A DNA stretch of 64,000 nt from Rhea pennata. Its lineage: Eukaryota; Chordata; Aves; Rheiformes; Rheidae. Of the stretch, positions 47,686 through 56,985 are shown piece after piece. The notes beneath the pieces were generated by a model. That model was not told the origin of the DNA, did not search any database, and saw only the letters and a list, made by a program, of their open reading frames with translations. Every line of letters begins with the position of its first letter. Positions within the stretch are counted from its first letter, which is position 1. Location: contig NC_084663.1 in NCBI RefSeq assembly GCF_028389875.1, positions 212,505,876 to 212,569,875 of the forward strand, given 5' to 3'. The translations under genes and the position numbers were made by a program.

Positions 47686-50481
47686 CAGGGTCCCAAACAC
47701 ATCCTGTAACCAGGCTTAGGGTCCCTGGCAGACCAATGAGCCATGGAGAGAGCTCTGGGCACTGAGGTGCTGAGGCCGGGAGTCACGCTGCGCAGCTCAC
47801 TCTTGGGGCATCCCGAGCCCTGAGCTTACCCTGGGCCAGCCTCCCTGGGAAGAGGCCATCAGCAGGCACTGCAGGTGAGCAGATGTCTGCTGAGGACACC
47901 TCATGTTCCGCGGACTCGTGGCTCCGAGCCCTGTCCTGGAGACAGCACGGTCTGGCTTTCATCCACCCGACTTTTCCCGTGGAGAAAGACATCTCATACC
48001 AAAAGTGTGCATAGGGCTGGCTGTAGCCACAGACCTGGAAAAGCTGCTGCTGCATGGGTCTTCTGCTGCGGGAAGACCACCTCTGTGTATGCATAGGAGC
48101 CGGGCATGAAAGCTGGTGAGTGCCTCACCAGACTCACAGATCGCAGGGCAGTTGGGTTAGAAAAGACATCTGGAGTTCATCTAGTCCAACTCTGCCCAAG
48201 CAGGGTCACCAAGAGCAGGCTGCCCAGGACCCTGTCTGGTCAGGCTGTGAATATCTTCAAGCATGGAGATTTCACAACCTCTCAAGACAACCTGTTCCAG
48301 GGATCGGTCACCGTCACAGGAAAGAGTTTTCTAGTGTTCAAGCAGAACTCCGTATGTTCCAGTTTATGCCTGTTGCCTCTTGTCCTATCACAGGGCAACG
48401 CTGAGAAGAGCCTGGCCCTGTCCTCTTTACGCTCTCCCTTCAGATACTTCTACACACTGATAAGCTCGCTCAGCCTTTTCTTCTCCAGGCTGAACAGTCC
48501 CAACTCTCTCCTCATGAGAGATGCTCCAGTCTCTTCATCATCTTAGTAGCCTTTTGCTGAACTCACTCCAGTAGCCCCCTTGTACTGGAGAGCCCAGGAC
48601 TGGAAACAGCACTCCAGGTGTGGCCTCACCACGGGAAGGATTACCTCCCTCAGCTTACTGGCAACACTCCTCCGAACGTAGCCCAGGATGCCACTGGCCT
48701 TTGTTGCCACAAGAGCCCATTGCTGGCTCACGGTCAACTTGTTGTGCACCAGGACAAGGAATAGTGCAAGAAATGCACCCCACAAAAGGAGGACTGTTGA
48801 GCAAGGGCGGTTTTCAAGTGCTCTTTGGCAGCATCGCCATGTGGGATGTTGGTCAAGTCTCACCTCAGCCTTCTTGCACTCTTGCCACTTGCTTCTTTGA
48901 TTAAATCCCCCCCTCCCCCTGCCCCGCATGTTCCCAGGGAATTACTGTGCTTGGTCCTAGCGGCAGATTTGTGCATGTTGAAAAGGGGCACATTGATATC
49001 TGCCAGCCATTACAATTCTGTGCAGCACTCAGAGTCCCGAATCATCGGTATGGCTCTGAATGAGCTAACGCAGAGATTCCTCAGATAAAATGAGGCCCAG
49101 GAGAGACAAGCCCTCACACTACAGAAATGGGATTTGTTCCATCTCATGTTGCTCAGAAACCGCCCTCGCATCACCCTGGCCAGACAGCTAGAAGAGCTGG
49201 GAGCATCCAGAAGGAGCTGAGGCCTCCTAGCAAGACCAGTGCCCCCAACAGAGGGAACAGCCAGAGCCCAAGTGCTGCTGGGGCTAGGCACAGGCTGAGG
49301 CAGCTGCGAGGCCCAGAGCCTGCCCAGCTCTCGGCAGCAGATGTGTTGGGAGCAGGGAGCACAAGCGCTCTTCTATCCCTGGTAGTTTGGAGTCAGCAAG
49401 ACCAGGAGGAGGACATTAGAGAATCACAGAATGGTTGAGGTTGATGGAAGGGACCTCTGGAGATCATCTAGTCCAACCTCCCTGCTCAAGCAGAGTCACC
49501 TGGAGCACATTGCACAGGATCACGTCCAGGCAGGTTTTGAATATCTCCAGACAAGGAGACTCCACAACCTCTCTGGGCAACCTGCTCCAGGGCTCCATCA
49601 CTTCTCGCAGGGAAGAAATTCTCCCTCACCTTCCGGTGGAACTTCCTGTGCTTCACTTTCTGCCCATTGCAGAAATGCTGCTGACCTGCTGGCAACACTC
49701 TTTCCAATGCACCCCAGGAGACCACTGGCCTTCCTGGCCACAAGCCATGCTGGCCACATGGCCAACTTGTCATCCACCAGCACTCCCAGCTCCTTCTCTG
49801 CAGAGCTGCTCTCCACAAGGGCAGCCCCCAGCTTGGGCTGGCAAAACTCTTCCCAATGCACCCCAGGAGACCACTGGCCTTCCTGGCCACAAGCCATGCT
49901 GGCCACATGGCCAACTTGTCATCCACCGGCACTCCCAGCTCCTTCTCTGCAGAGCTGCTCTCCACAAGGGCAGACCCCAGCTTGGGCTGGTGCCCATGGT
50001 TATTTCTCCCTAGGTGCAGGGCCCTCCACTTGCCCTTGTTGAACCTCAGGAGGTTCCTCTCCGCCCAACTCTCCAGCCTGTCCAGGTCTCTCTGGATGGC
50101 AGCACAGCCCTCAGGGGTGTCAGCCACTCCTCCCAGCTTGGCATCATCAGCAAACTAAACAATGTGTTTCTGCCCGGTCTCGAACCGGGGGCCTTTCGCG
50201 TGTGAGGCGAATGTGATAACCACTACACTACAGAAACCCACCTGAATGGGGGGGTGGATAAAGGATCGGAATATTGGTGAAGCTGTGCTGAAACAACTGC
50301 TGAGAGCAGTGTCAGTCCCCTGCTTTCCTGGCGGAATTTGTAGGACCCTAGAAAGCCTCAGGAGAAGCACTAAACAAAGAAGCTTCCTCAAAGGTCCTCC
50401 AACACGCAAGCTCTTTGCTTGTGTCAGTGCCTGGGACACTCTTGATCCTTCGACGCTGCCAGAAAGGAGCCCGGCCAAGTC
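47686..50481 (-). repeat. Array unit 18 (last full unit)
   Basis: CR1-a is at about 48135-48755, CR1-b at 49420-50154 and the tRNA at 50165-50237. There are two minisatellite copies. Two extra Gs in the tRNA 5' flank (near 50249-50255) account for its length: 2943 - 149 + 2. Confidence 0.93.
50165..50237 (-). tRNA. tRNA-Val (CAC), array copy 18
   Basis: C34 gives anticodon CAC. A private T47-to-C change lies in the variable loop; the stems stay paired. The two-G insertion upstream moves the AT-rich 5' flank by 2 nt relative to the gene. Confidence 0.95.
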
Positions 50482-51708
50482 CAGGGTCCCAAACACATCC
50501 TGTAACCAGGCTTAGGGTCCCTGGCAGACCAATGAGCCATGGAGAGAGCTCTGGGCACTGAGGTGCTGAGGCCGGGAGTCACGCTGCGCAGCTCACTCTT
50601 GGGACATCCCGAGCCCTGAGCTTACCCTGGGCCAGCCTCCCTGGGAAGAGGCCATCAGCAGGCACTGCAGGTGAGCAGATGTCTGCTGAGGACACCTCAT
50701 GTTCCGCGGACTCGTGGCTCCGAGCCCTGTCCTGGAGACAGCACGGTCTGGCTTTCATCCACCCGACTTTTCCTGTGGAGAAAGACATCTCATACCAAAA
50801 GTGTGCATAGGGCTGGCTGTAGCCACAGACCTGGAAAAGCTGCTGCTGCATGGGTCTTCTGCTGCGGGAAGACCACCTCTGTGTATGCATAGGAGCCGGG
50901 CATGAAAGCTGGTGAGTGCCTCACCAGACTCACAGATCGCAGGGCAGTTGGGTTAGAAAAGACATCTGGAGTTCATCTAGTCCAACTGTGCCCAAGCAGG
51001 GTCACCAAGAGCAGGCTGCCCAGGACCCTGTCTGGTCAGGCTGTGAATATCTTCAAGCATGGAGATTTCACAACCTCTCAAGACAACCTGTTCCAGGGAT
51101 CGGTCACCGTCACAGGAAAGAGTTTTCTAGTGTTCAAGCAGAACTCCGTATGTTCCAGTTTATGCCTGTTGCCTCTTGTCCTATCACAGGGCAACGCTGA
51201 GAAGAGCCTGGCCCTGTCCTCTTTACGCTCTCCCTTCAGATACTTCTACACACTGATAAGCTCGCTCAGCCTTTTCTTCTCCAGGCTGAACAGTCCCAAC
51301 TCTCTCCTCATGAGAGATGCTCCAGTCTCTTCATCATCTTAGTAGCCTTTTGCTGAACTCACTCCAGTAGCCCCCTTGTCCTGGAGAGCCCAGGACTGGA
51401 AACAGCACTCCAGGTGTGGCCTCACCACGGGAAGGATTACCTCCCTCAGCTTACTGGCAACACTCCTCCGAACGTAGCCCAGGATGCCACTGGCCTTTGT
51501 TGCCACAAGAGCCCATTGCTGGCTCACGGTCAACTTGTTATGCACCAGGACAAGGAATAGTGCAAGAAATGCACCCCACAAAAGGAGGACTGTTGAGCAA
51601 GGGCGGTTGTCAAGTGCTCTTTGGCAGCATCGCCATGTGGGATGTTGGTCAAGTCTCACCTCAGCCTTCTTGCACTCTTGCACTTGCTTCTTTGATTAAA
51701 TCCCCCCC
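50482..51708 (-). repeat. Array unit 19, partial (right array edge)
   Basis: CR1-a is at about 50931-51551. The repeat stops in the spacer C-tract at about 51,708, where ccccccctc leads into unrelated CR1 sequence. CR1-b and the tRNA are absent. It carries several private changes (for example near 50604, 50774, 50988 and 51540), fitting an edge unit. Confidence 0.92.
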
Positions 51709-52170
51709 TCACGAGACAACTGAAAAGAGTTTGTCCTCATCCCCTTGATACCCTCCCTTCAGGTACTTGTACACATTGATCAGATCCCCCCTCAGGCTTC
51801 TCTTCCCCACGCTGAACAGGCCCAGCTCTCACAGCCATTCCTCAGAGGGCAGGTGCTCCAGCCCTCTGAGCATCTTTGTAGCCCTATGCTGGACTCTCTC
51901 CAGTAGCTCCATGTCTCTCTTGTCCTGGGGAGCCCAGAACTGGGCACAGTACTGGAGATGAGGCCTCCCCAGGGCTGAGGAGAGGGGCAGGATCACCTCC
52001 CTCCACCTGCTGGCAACACTCTTCCCACTGCACCCCAGGATACTATTGGCCTTCCTGGCCACAGCAGCATATTGATGGTTCATGATTGTCTTGTCCACCA
52101 GGACTCCCAGATCTTTCTCTGTGGAGCTGCTTTCCAGCAGGTCAGCCCACAGCCTGTACTGGTTGGGGGT
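51709..52170 (-). mobile_element. CR1 LINE fragment lacking its 3' end, at the array edge
   Basis: The antisense reading matches the end of CR1 ORF2: NQYRLWADLLESSSTEKDLGVLVD, then VARKANSILGC, SVASRWREVILPLSSAL, RPHLQYCAQFWAPQDKRDMELLERVQHRATKML and further. The usual 3' UTR and terminal signature are missing because the element is cut at the array junction. Its 5' end is truncated near 52,170. A long antisense open frame runs through it into the GC-rich flank, but this is not a gene. Confidence 0.9.
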
Positions 52171-53154
52171 GGCCATGTGTGGGGCGCACTCCTGAGCCTG
52201 CATCAGACAGGGCTGGTGCCTCCATGGGGATCCCACGGTGGGTAGTGGCGAGGGAAGGGGGTGCCCAGAGCAGGCGGTGGCACAGGCTGGTGCGGGGGGG
52301 AGAGGGCAGCTCCCAGCACCCGCTTTTGGCTGGTGCAGCACAGCTGGACGCTTGTGGGGCTGCTGGTAGCACGGCGTGCGCACGTGGAGCGCTGTCCGGG
52401 AGCGCTGCCCATTGCCGGGGGGGCAAAAGGCCAAAGGGGCCTGCGGGACATTCCCAAAATAGAGCCCTATTGCCACACAGCCACGCTGGGGCAGGCAGAG
52501 CCGGCCGGTTCCCCAGCCCTGGCCTCTGCCCCGGTGATGAGGACAGGCTGACGCCGTCCCCGCGGCCGGGCCGTTGCCCCGGCTGTTGGCAGCTCGGCTG
52601 CGCCAGGGCCCCGTGACGTGCCCAGGCCGGACCCATGCAGAGACGTCGCTAGGCTTCAGAGCAGCACCGGCCCCCCCAGGTCGTGCCAGCACACCGTGGT
52701 GGGGGGTGTCCGAAGTGGTGTGGGTATGAGCAAGCGTGTCCCACTCCACGGGCATGGACAGGGAGCACGAGGGCGAGGGCGGCAGCGTGGTCGTCCCGCG
52801 CACGGGCTGCGTCCTTGCAGAGGAGAGAGCAGAAAACGGGCTTCCTCGAGGAGTTTCCAGGCAGGAGTTTCTCTGCACCCCCAGCCTCTCCATCGCCAAA
52901 CTGGCCACCTCGCAGAGACCTGTGCTGGGCCCTGGCTGAGCTCTCCCACACGCCCGGTCGCAGCAGAAAGCCCTGAGCCACGCTGCCCCCCAGGCACCAC
53001 GTTGTTCTCCCCACGCGGAGACTGCTCAGTGCCCCAAGCTGCAAGACTTCCCCTGTCCCGGTCTCAGGTTGTCTTTCCCCAGCATGACCCACGGCTGGGG
53101 GAAAGCTCTTCGAAATGAACTATTCCTGGGGTTTCATCATGGTCACATCCTATT
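52171..53154. other. GC-rich stretch without a recognised gene
   Basis: About 1 kb of GC- and CpG-rich sequence, especially 52,380-52,620. Open frames occur on both strands, but none resembles a known protein and they overlap one another, as expected from base composition. Positions 52,441-52,541 match 57,174-57,280 in inverted orientation. A CpG-island promoter or the remnant of an unidentified repeat are both possible. Confidence 0.4.
52441..52541 (-). repeat. Dispersed repeat, inverted mate of 57,174-57,280
   Basis: The reverse complement shares catcaccggggcag, tctgccc, aatagggc, ttttgggaa and cccgcag, in order and with similar spacing, with 57,174-57,280. By eye the match is roughly 70 percent over about 100 bp. 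The family is not recognised. Confidence 0.65.
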
Positions 53155-53818
53155 ACAGAATCACAGAATGGTTGAGGTTGCAATGGACCTCTGGAGATCA
53201 TCTGGTCCAATCCCCCTGCTTAAGCAGGGTCACCTGCAGTACGTTGCCCAGGATGCTGTCTAGATGGCTTTTGAATATCTCCAGGAATGGAGACTTCACA
53301 ACCTCTCTGGATGACTTGTTCCAGGGCTCAGTCACTCTCACAGTAAAAAAAGTTTTTCTTCATGTTCACATAGAACTTTCCGTGTTTCAGTCTGTGCCCG
53401 TTGCCTGACATCCTACCACTGACACCCCTGAGAAATGTCTGGCCCTCTCCCTTCAGATACTTACACACATTGGTAAGATCCTCCCTTAGACTTCTCTCCT
53501 CCAGGCTGAACAGATCCAGCTCTCGCAGCCTTTCCTCATAGGAGAGATGCTCCAGTCACTTCACCATCTTGGTAGTCCTTTGCTGGACTTGCTCTAGTAT
53601 TGGAGAACTGAGAACTGAACACCTCCAAATGTGGCCCCACCAGGGCTGAATACAGGGGGAAGATACCTCCATCAGCCTGCTGGCAAAACCCTTCCTAACG
53701 CAGTCTGAGACACTACTGTCTTTTTTGCTGTGAGGGCAACTCACTGTACACCAGGACCAACAGGTCCTTCTCTGCAGATCTGCTTTCCAGCAGGTTAGCC
53801 TCCAATTAGCCTGATTAT
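53155..53818 (-). mobile_element. CR1 LINE fragment, 5'-truncated
   Basis: The 3' end at 53,155 has the standard CR1 signature (acagaatcacagaatgg), followed on the plus strand by the reverse-complemented 3' UTR and the tail of ORF2. The frame is interrupted and it cannot encode a protein. It has the same orientation as every other CR1 in the window. Confidence 0.93.
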
Positions 53819-53822
53819 ACAC

Positions 53823-53866
53823 TTTCTCTCTCTCTCTCTATATATATATATATAAAATATTATATA
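53823..53866. repeat. CT then TA microsatellite
   Basis: A run of CT dinucleotides passes directly into TA dinucleotides and AT-rich sequence, next to the truncated 5' end of the CR1. The AT-rich character continues to about 53,886. Confidence 0.9.
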
Positions 53867-54358
53867 CGATAATTATAATAATTAGATGCCTGGTTCTCAG
53901 GCAATGCTAAACTCAACACTGCAGCTCATTGCCAGTGGTTTTTGCAAATTCCTCCCTGGCTGCTGCTCAGTGCTGTCACCTCTGGGCTACTTGTGATAGT
54001 ATCTCAGGAGGATTTGTGTGCCAAGAGTTGCTTAATGAGAGGAGGGAGACATAACATGATTGAGGAGACAAGAGCTCAGCACTTTCTCCACCATCTCCAG
54101 CAGCAGCAGCATAGGGAGGACAGGCAAGGAGGGGGACCTTCAGCAGCTCCCCTCACAGCCACGGCCTGCTTTGTGTGCTGAAACGCACCAGATCTCTGTC
54201 CAGCTTGGTTGAAGATCAAGCAGACGCTTCGCCAGGACTGACTGCAACTTGGCTGAGCTACAGCTGGGGCAGCAGCCAAGTCCCAGCCTGACTGTGATCT
54301 AGCACGGCCGTTGGCTGAGAGGAGAGGAGGGACGGCCACCCCAGACTGATGCCCCAGG

Positions 54359-54367
54359 CATAAAAAG
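54359..54367 (+). promoter_or_regulatory. TATA box of the left THRSP gene
   Basis: CATAAAAAG lies about 80 bp upstream of the start codon, placing transcription start near 54,390. The roughly 65 bp before the box is the same in both THRSP copies, including gttggctgagagg and gacggccacccc, consistent with a conserved core promoter. Confidence 0.8.
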
Positions 54368-54389
54368 CCCTCTGGGGAGCAGAGGGAGC

Positions 54390-54854
54390 AGACGGTGCTC
54401 ACTGAGCTGAGAAAAGCTCTGCTGGAGCCACAGGAGCTGGGCCATGGAGCAGTACTTCTCGGCCACACAGAAGATGGAGCAGGAGGTGATGTTTCCCAGC
54501 CTGCTCCGAGGGGTCTTCCTGGAGCCCGACGAGGCCTCCCCCACTGCCAGTGGTCGCAAGGACCTGTACGAGCACTACCAGCTCCTGAAGTCCATCAAGC
54601 CTGTGGTGGAGAGAGGCCTGGGGTCCGTCACCGAGCACAGCCTGCCCAGCGCCAGCATGCACAAAGCCCCAGACGACGATGCAGACACTGATCTGGAAGA
54701 ACGCCTGTCCCACCACCTCAACGGCTTGCAGCAGGTGCTCACCCACCTCACCAGAGACGCCAACGCCCTCACCCGACGGTACAGCCAAATCCTCGAGCAG
54801 ATCAACCTCAGTGAAGGGCAGCCCAGCTGGTGAACCTGACCCTCCATCTCCAAG
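54390..54854 (+). other. THRSP: Left THRSP exon 1
   Basis: The start is inferred from the TATA box. The exon holds a short 5' UTR, the whole reading frame and 21 nt after the stop codon. It ends at a strong splice donor, CAAG|GTAAGA, at 54,854/54,855. Coding exon 1 plus a non-coding second exon is the known Spot 14 gene layout. Confidence 0.75.
54444..54833 (+). CDS. THRSP: Spot 14 protein, left copy (THRSP alpha/beta type)
   Basis: A 129-residue protein of the Spot 14/MID1IP1 family. These are small acidic regulators, induced by thyroid hormone and carbohydrate, that promote fatty-acid synthesis. In mammals the relative MID1IP1 activates acetyl-CoA carboxylase polymerisation and Spot 14 pairs with it. 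Family marks are the N-terminal MEQ..MFPSLLRGVFLEP block (1-28), the DLYEHYQLLKSIKPVVE helix (40-56), an acidic stretch (about 76-85) and a C-terminal coiled-coil region with VLTHLTRDANALTRRYSQIL (about 97-118). It is slightly shorter than mammalian THRSP (about 146). The start is chosen for its G at -3 and G at +4 and because the family block begins there. The frame is intact and lies wholly in exon 1. It differs from the right copy at R57/T57, A80/V80 and E124/D124. Sequence alone does not say which is alpha or beta. Confidence 0.95.
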   Translation: MEQYFSATQKMEQEVMFPSLLRGVFLEPDEASPTASGRKDLYEHYQLLKSIKPVVERGLGSVTEHSLPSASMHKAPDDDADTDLEERLSHHLNGLQQVLTHLTRDANALTRRYSQILEQINLSEGQPSW

Positions 54855-55212
54855 GTAAGAGCATGGGGACATGCAGAGCCCAGGGGAACAAGGCAAGAGG
54901 CAGCCAGTGTCCCCGAGCGCAGGGAGTCCTGGGGAAATGCTTTGGCATTGGTGTGGGCTCGCCAAATGCCGGCAGACTGAAATCTCCATGCTACAAGTAG
55001 CACTTCATCTCCTCCTGTCAACGCAGACCTTCCTGGACAATTGATTTCTAGCGTGCTGGGGCTGGGGATAAGGTCTCTCGCTGGGCAAGCCAGCAATAAA
55101 GACACCCTGGATGGGTTTTCTGGGGTGATGGCAGATGCCCTTGCAGAATCAGTACAGGGGACACAAAGGAGAGCATGCCACCGTTAAACACCACCTCTGC
55201 CTCTTCCCACAG
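54855..55212 (+). other. Left THRSP intron (3' UTR intron)
   Basis: A 358-bp GT-AG intron running from GTAAGAGC to a pyrimidine-rich tract ending CTCTTCCCACAG. The body is strongly diverged from the right-copy intron, though the ends align. Confidence 0.8.
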
Positions 55213-55545
55213 GCCAACTCATCCTCCGTGCACTGAGGCAGCTCATCCCTGACCACCAGTGCTGCTGCACAACGGCAATGGTTTTGACCCTGGGAAAACC
55301 ACATTGGCTGTCGTCCCCATATGAAGAATCATCTGCCATCTTTTTGGAGGTCCATCAGAAGAGCTCCGTGGCTCCAGACATATCTCTTTATTTTCAAAGA
55401 GCAGCATGCTAACAACCGCATTGCACTACTGCACTGAGAACTCTGCCAGGCCCTTGTAAATGCTGAACCCCTTCTCCAGCTGGTACCTGGACTTTGAGGG
55501 GAGTTTCCCCCCCTCCTTGCTAATAAAACTATTGCCTTGAAGGCT
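55213..55545 (+). other. THRSP: Left THRSP exon 2 (3' UTR)
   Basis: A non-coding last exon ending near 55,545, inferred from the polyadenylation signal and the GT-rich stretch after it. Its last about 170 bp is nearly identical to the right copy; the first part is not. Confidence 0.72.
55522..55527 (+). terminator. Polyadenylation signal, left THRSP
   Basis: AATAAA followed within about 20 bp by a GT-rich element (cttgtgagtgttggtg). The context is the same in the right copy. Confidence 0.85.
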
Positions 55546-55697
55546 CTTGTGAGTGTTGGTGCTTTCCTTCAGATTGAAGCCCTGCCTGAGGCGTCCCCCA
55601 GAGTCAGGGAAGGGGAAACTACCTCTTCCAGCAGCAGCCAGCCCCAGGCGAGGTCGTGCTCCATCCCAGTAGTGCTGGGCCTAGGCTGGGATGTCCT

Positions 55698-56852
55698 GGA
55701 CCAGTGCCACACTAAGTTGCTGGGGTGGGCACAGCCATGCTTCAGCACTGGCAGCAGCCGCTCTCCCTTTCCTTGCACCCATCTTGCCCAGGCTCATCCA
55801 CTCTCAGCAATATCCATCCCAGCAGCCTTCTCTGACCAGCCTCAGGCTTGTGTCCCATCCCAGTCCTCACTGACACAGGCACCAGTGCTGTGGTGAGTTC
55901 TGCTTGGCTGGGAAAAAGGAGAGGAGACCAGTTTGATTCAGCAAAACCACTAGGTTTCACCATAGCATGCGGGTGAGGCATCCAACTCCTGCAGTAAATA
56001 TTTCCTGGAAAATTGCCTGCCAGGAGGCTCATCCTCTCTGCCTGCACCCCTTCGATGATCTAGTTAACCCTCTTCCCTTCTGCAGGCCTTCCTGCAGCTG
56101 GGGCACAGTGGCTAGGAGGGTTGGGGGCCTGCAGCTCTGTGTAGTCCTTGAGGAGCCCCACACTGTCCCACATCTGTGCACAGACAGCAGGCACAGACCA
56201 AGGAAGTTTCCTGCAGCATCTGAACATCCTCAGAGACAAGAAGCCTCGCAGAGAGGCTTATAGGAGAAGGGCTCATCCCTGCTCTTGTGAGAGGGGGAAG
56301 GAGAAGAAAAGCCTTGGGGGCCTTGGTGAGGCTGGAGTCAGGGTGGCCTAAGCGCGATGAGCTTGGCCGCGAGCGAGCCTGGTTGAGCACTTGCCTTTGC
56401 ATGAGCAGCATCTCCATCAGACCATAAGTGAAGTGCTCCAAGCTTCTGTCCCTCGACTTCAGCCGCCTGCAGGCAGCAGTGCTGCCCCAGGGGCTCCGTG
56501 TTACAGCTCTCTCCTCTCCATGTGCAATGGTCAGCACACGAATCCTCTCCAAATCCTCCACCAAGCTACAAGCCAGTGGCTGCATGTCCCACCACGCATG
56601 TTGGGGTGGCTTGGAGAGGTGGAGGGAGAGGAGTGAATGACAGGAGCCAACGCTGGAGGGGGGGTGAGCATCTCTCAGCCTCATGGGATTTTGGAGCATG
56701 TAGAAGGCTTGGGTCCATGTTGGCTGTGGAAAAAAAAGGGTTCAGGATGGCTGCAGAGAACCCTCTGTCACCAGCCAGGCTGGCAATGATGGCCTGAGCT
56801 GTGCCAGTCTCAGCCCCACGGCTGTGGGTCCCAGTTGCAGTGGAGCCCAGAT
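55698..56852. other. Intergenic sequence between the THRSP copies
   Basis: No recognised gene or repeat. A 195-codon antisense frame spans 56,112-56,699. It includes the charged segment LVEDLERIRVLTIAHGEER and a helix-like LEHFTYGLMEMLLMQRQVL, but I can name no family for it. Confidence 0.4.
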
Positions 56853-56985
56853 CCTAGAATGGCAAGGTTGGAAGGGACCTCTGGAGGTCATCTAGTCCAA
56901 CCATCAGCATAGCCCATACAGGGATTGAACCCGCAACCTTGGCATGAGCAGCACCACACTCTAACCAACTGAGCTAACAGCGTGG
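56853..56985 (-). mobile_element. tRNA-Ile-headed, CR1-tailed SINE (TguSINE1-like)
   Basis: Read on the minus strand, the head at 56,910-56,985 is a degraded tRNA-Ile. It has TTAGCTCAGTTGGTTAGAG (A box), GTGGTGCT and GCCAAGGT around the former anticodon, and GGGTTCAATCCC (B box). It passes directly into a CR1-type 3' tail, GTTGGACTAGATGACCTCC and onward, ending near 56,853. Passerine TguSINE1 is built this way. The anticodon arm has decayed, so it is not a working tRNA. Membership of the TguSINE1 family itself is inferred. Confidence 0.85.

Larger units (their letters stand above)
1..51708 (-). repeat. Tandem tRNA-Val/CR1 macrosatellite, 18 full units and a partial 19th
   Basis: Head-to-tail repeats, all in one orientation. 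Unit lengths in order are 2482, 2944, 2943, 2943, 2943, 2944, 2943, 2943, 2941, 2943, 2775, 2625, 2775, 2625, 2626, 2645, 2645 and 2796, then 1,227 bp of a 19th. Read along the plus strand, a unit holds: about 450 bp of unrecognised sequence; CR1-a (minus strand); about 330 bp of spacer with a C-rich tract; about 140 bp of further spacer; CR1-b (minus strand) with a 149-bp minisatellite; tRNA-Val (minus strand); and about 240 bp of tRNA 5' flank. The left edge lies at or beyond the window start. No protein gene is evident in the unit: its recurrent open frames are antisense CR1 or unconserved. The non-CR1 parts match no family I know. Confidence 0.97.
54050..55697 (+). repeat. THRSP tandem duplication, left copy
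   Basis: This is homologous to 57,465-59,105. Similarity covers the promoter, exon 1, the intron ends, the last about 170 bp of the transcript and about 150 bp beyond. It is very high in the core promoter, reading frame and transcript end, and low inside the intron and the start of exon 2. Confidence 0.85.

Noticed and set aside
1-51708. CRISPR array or rDNA-type array
   Set aside because: The unit is kilobases long with LINE content and a eukaryotic tRNA. There are no short repeats with spacers and no rRNA.
51829-52908. 359-codon antisense frame as a gene
   Set aside because: Its C-terminal third is CR1 ORF2 tail and the rest is low-complexity GC-rich translation without a recognised domain, promoter or splice context.
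56910-56985. Functional tRNA gene between the THRSP copies
   Set aside because: The anticodon arm and acceptor stem have decayed and the sequence runs straight into a CR1-type tail, so it is a SINE head.
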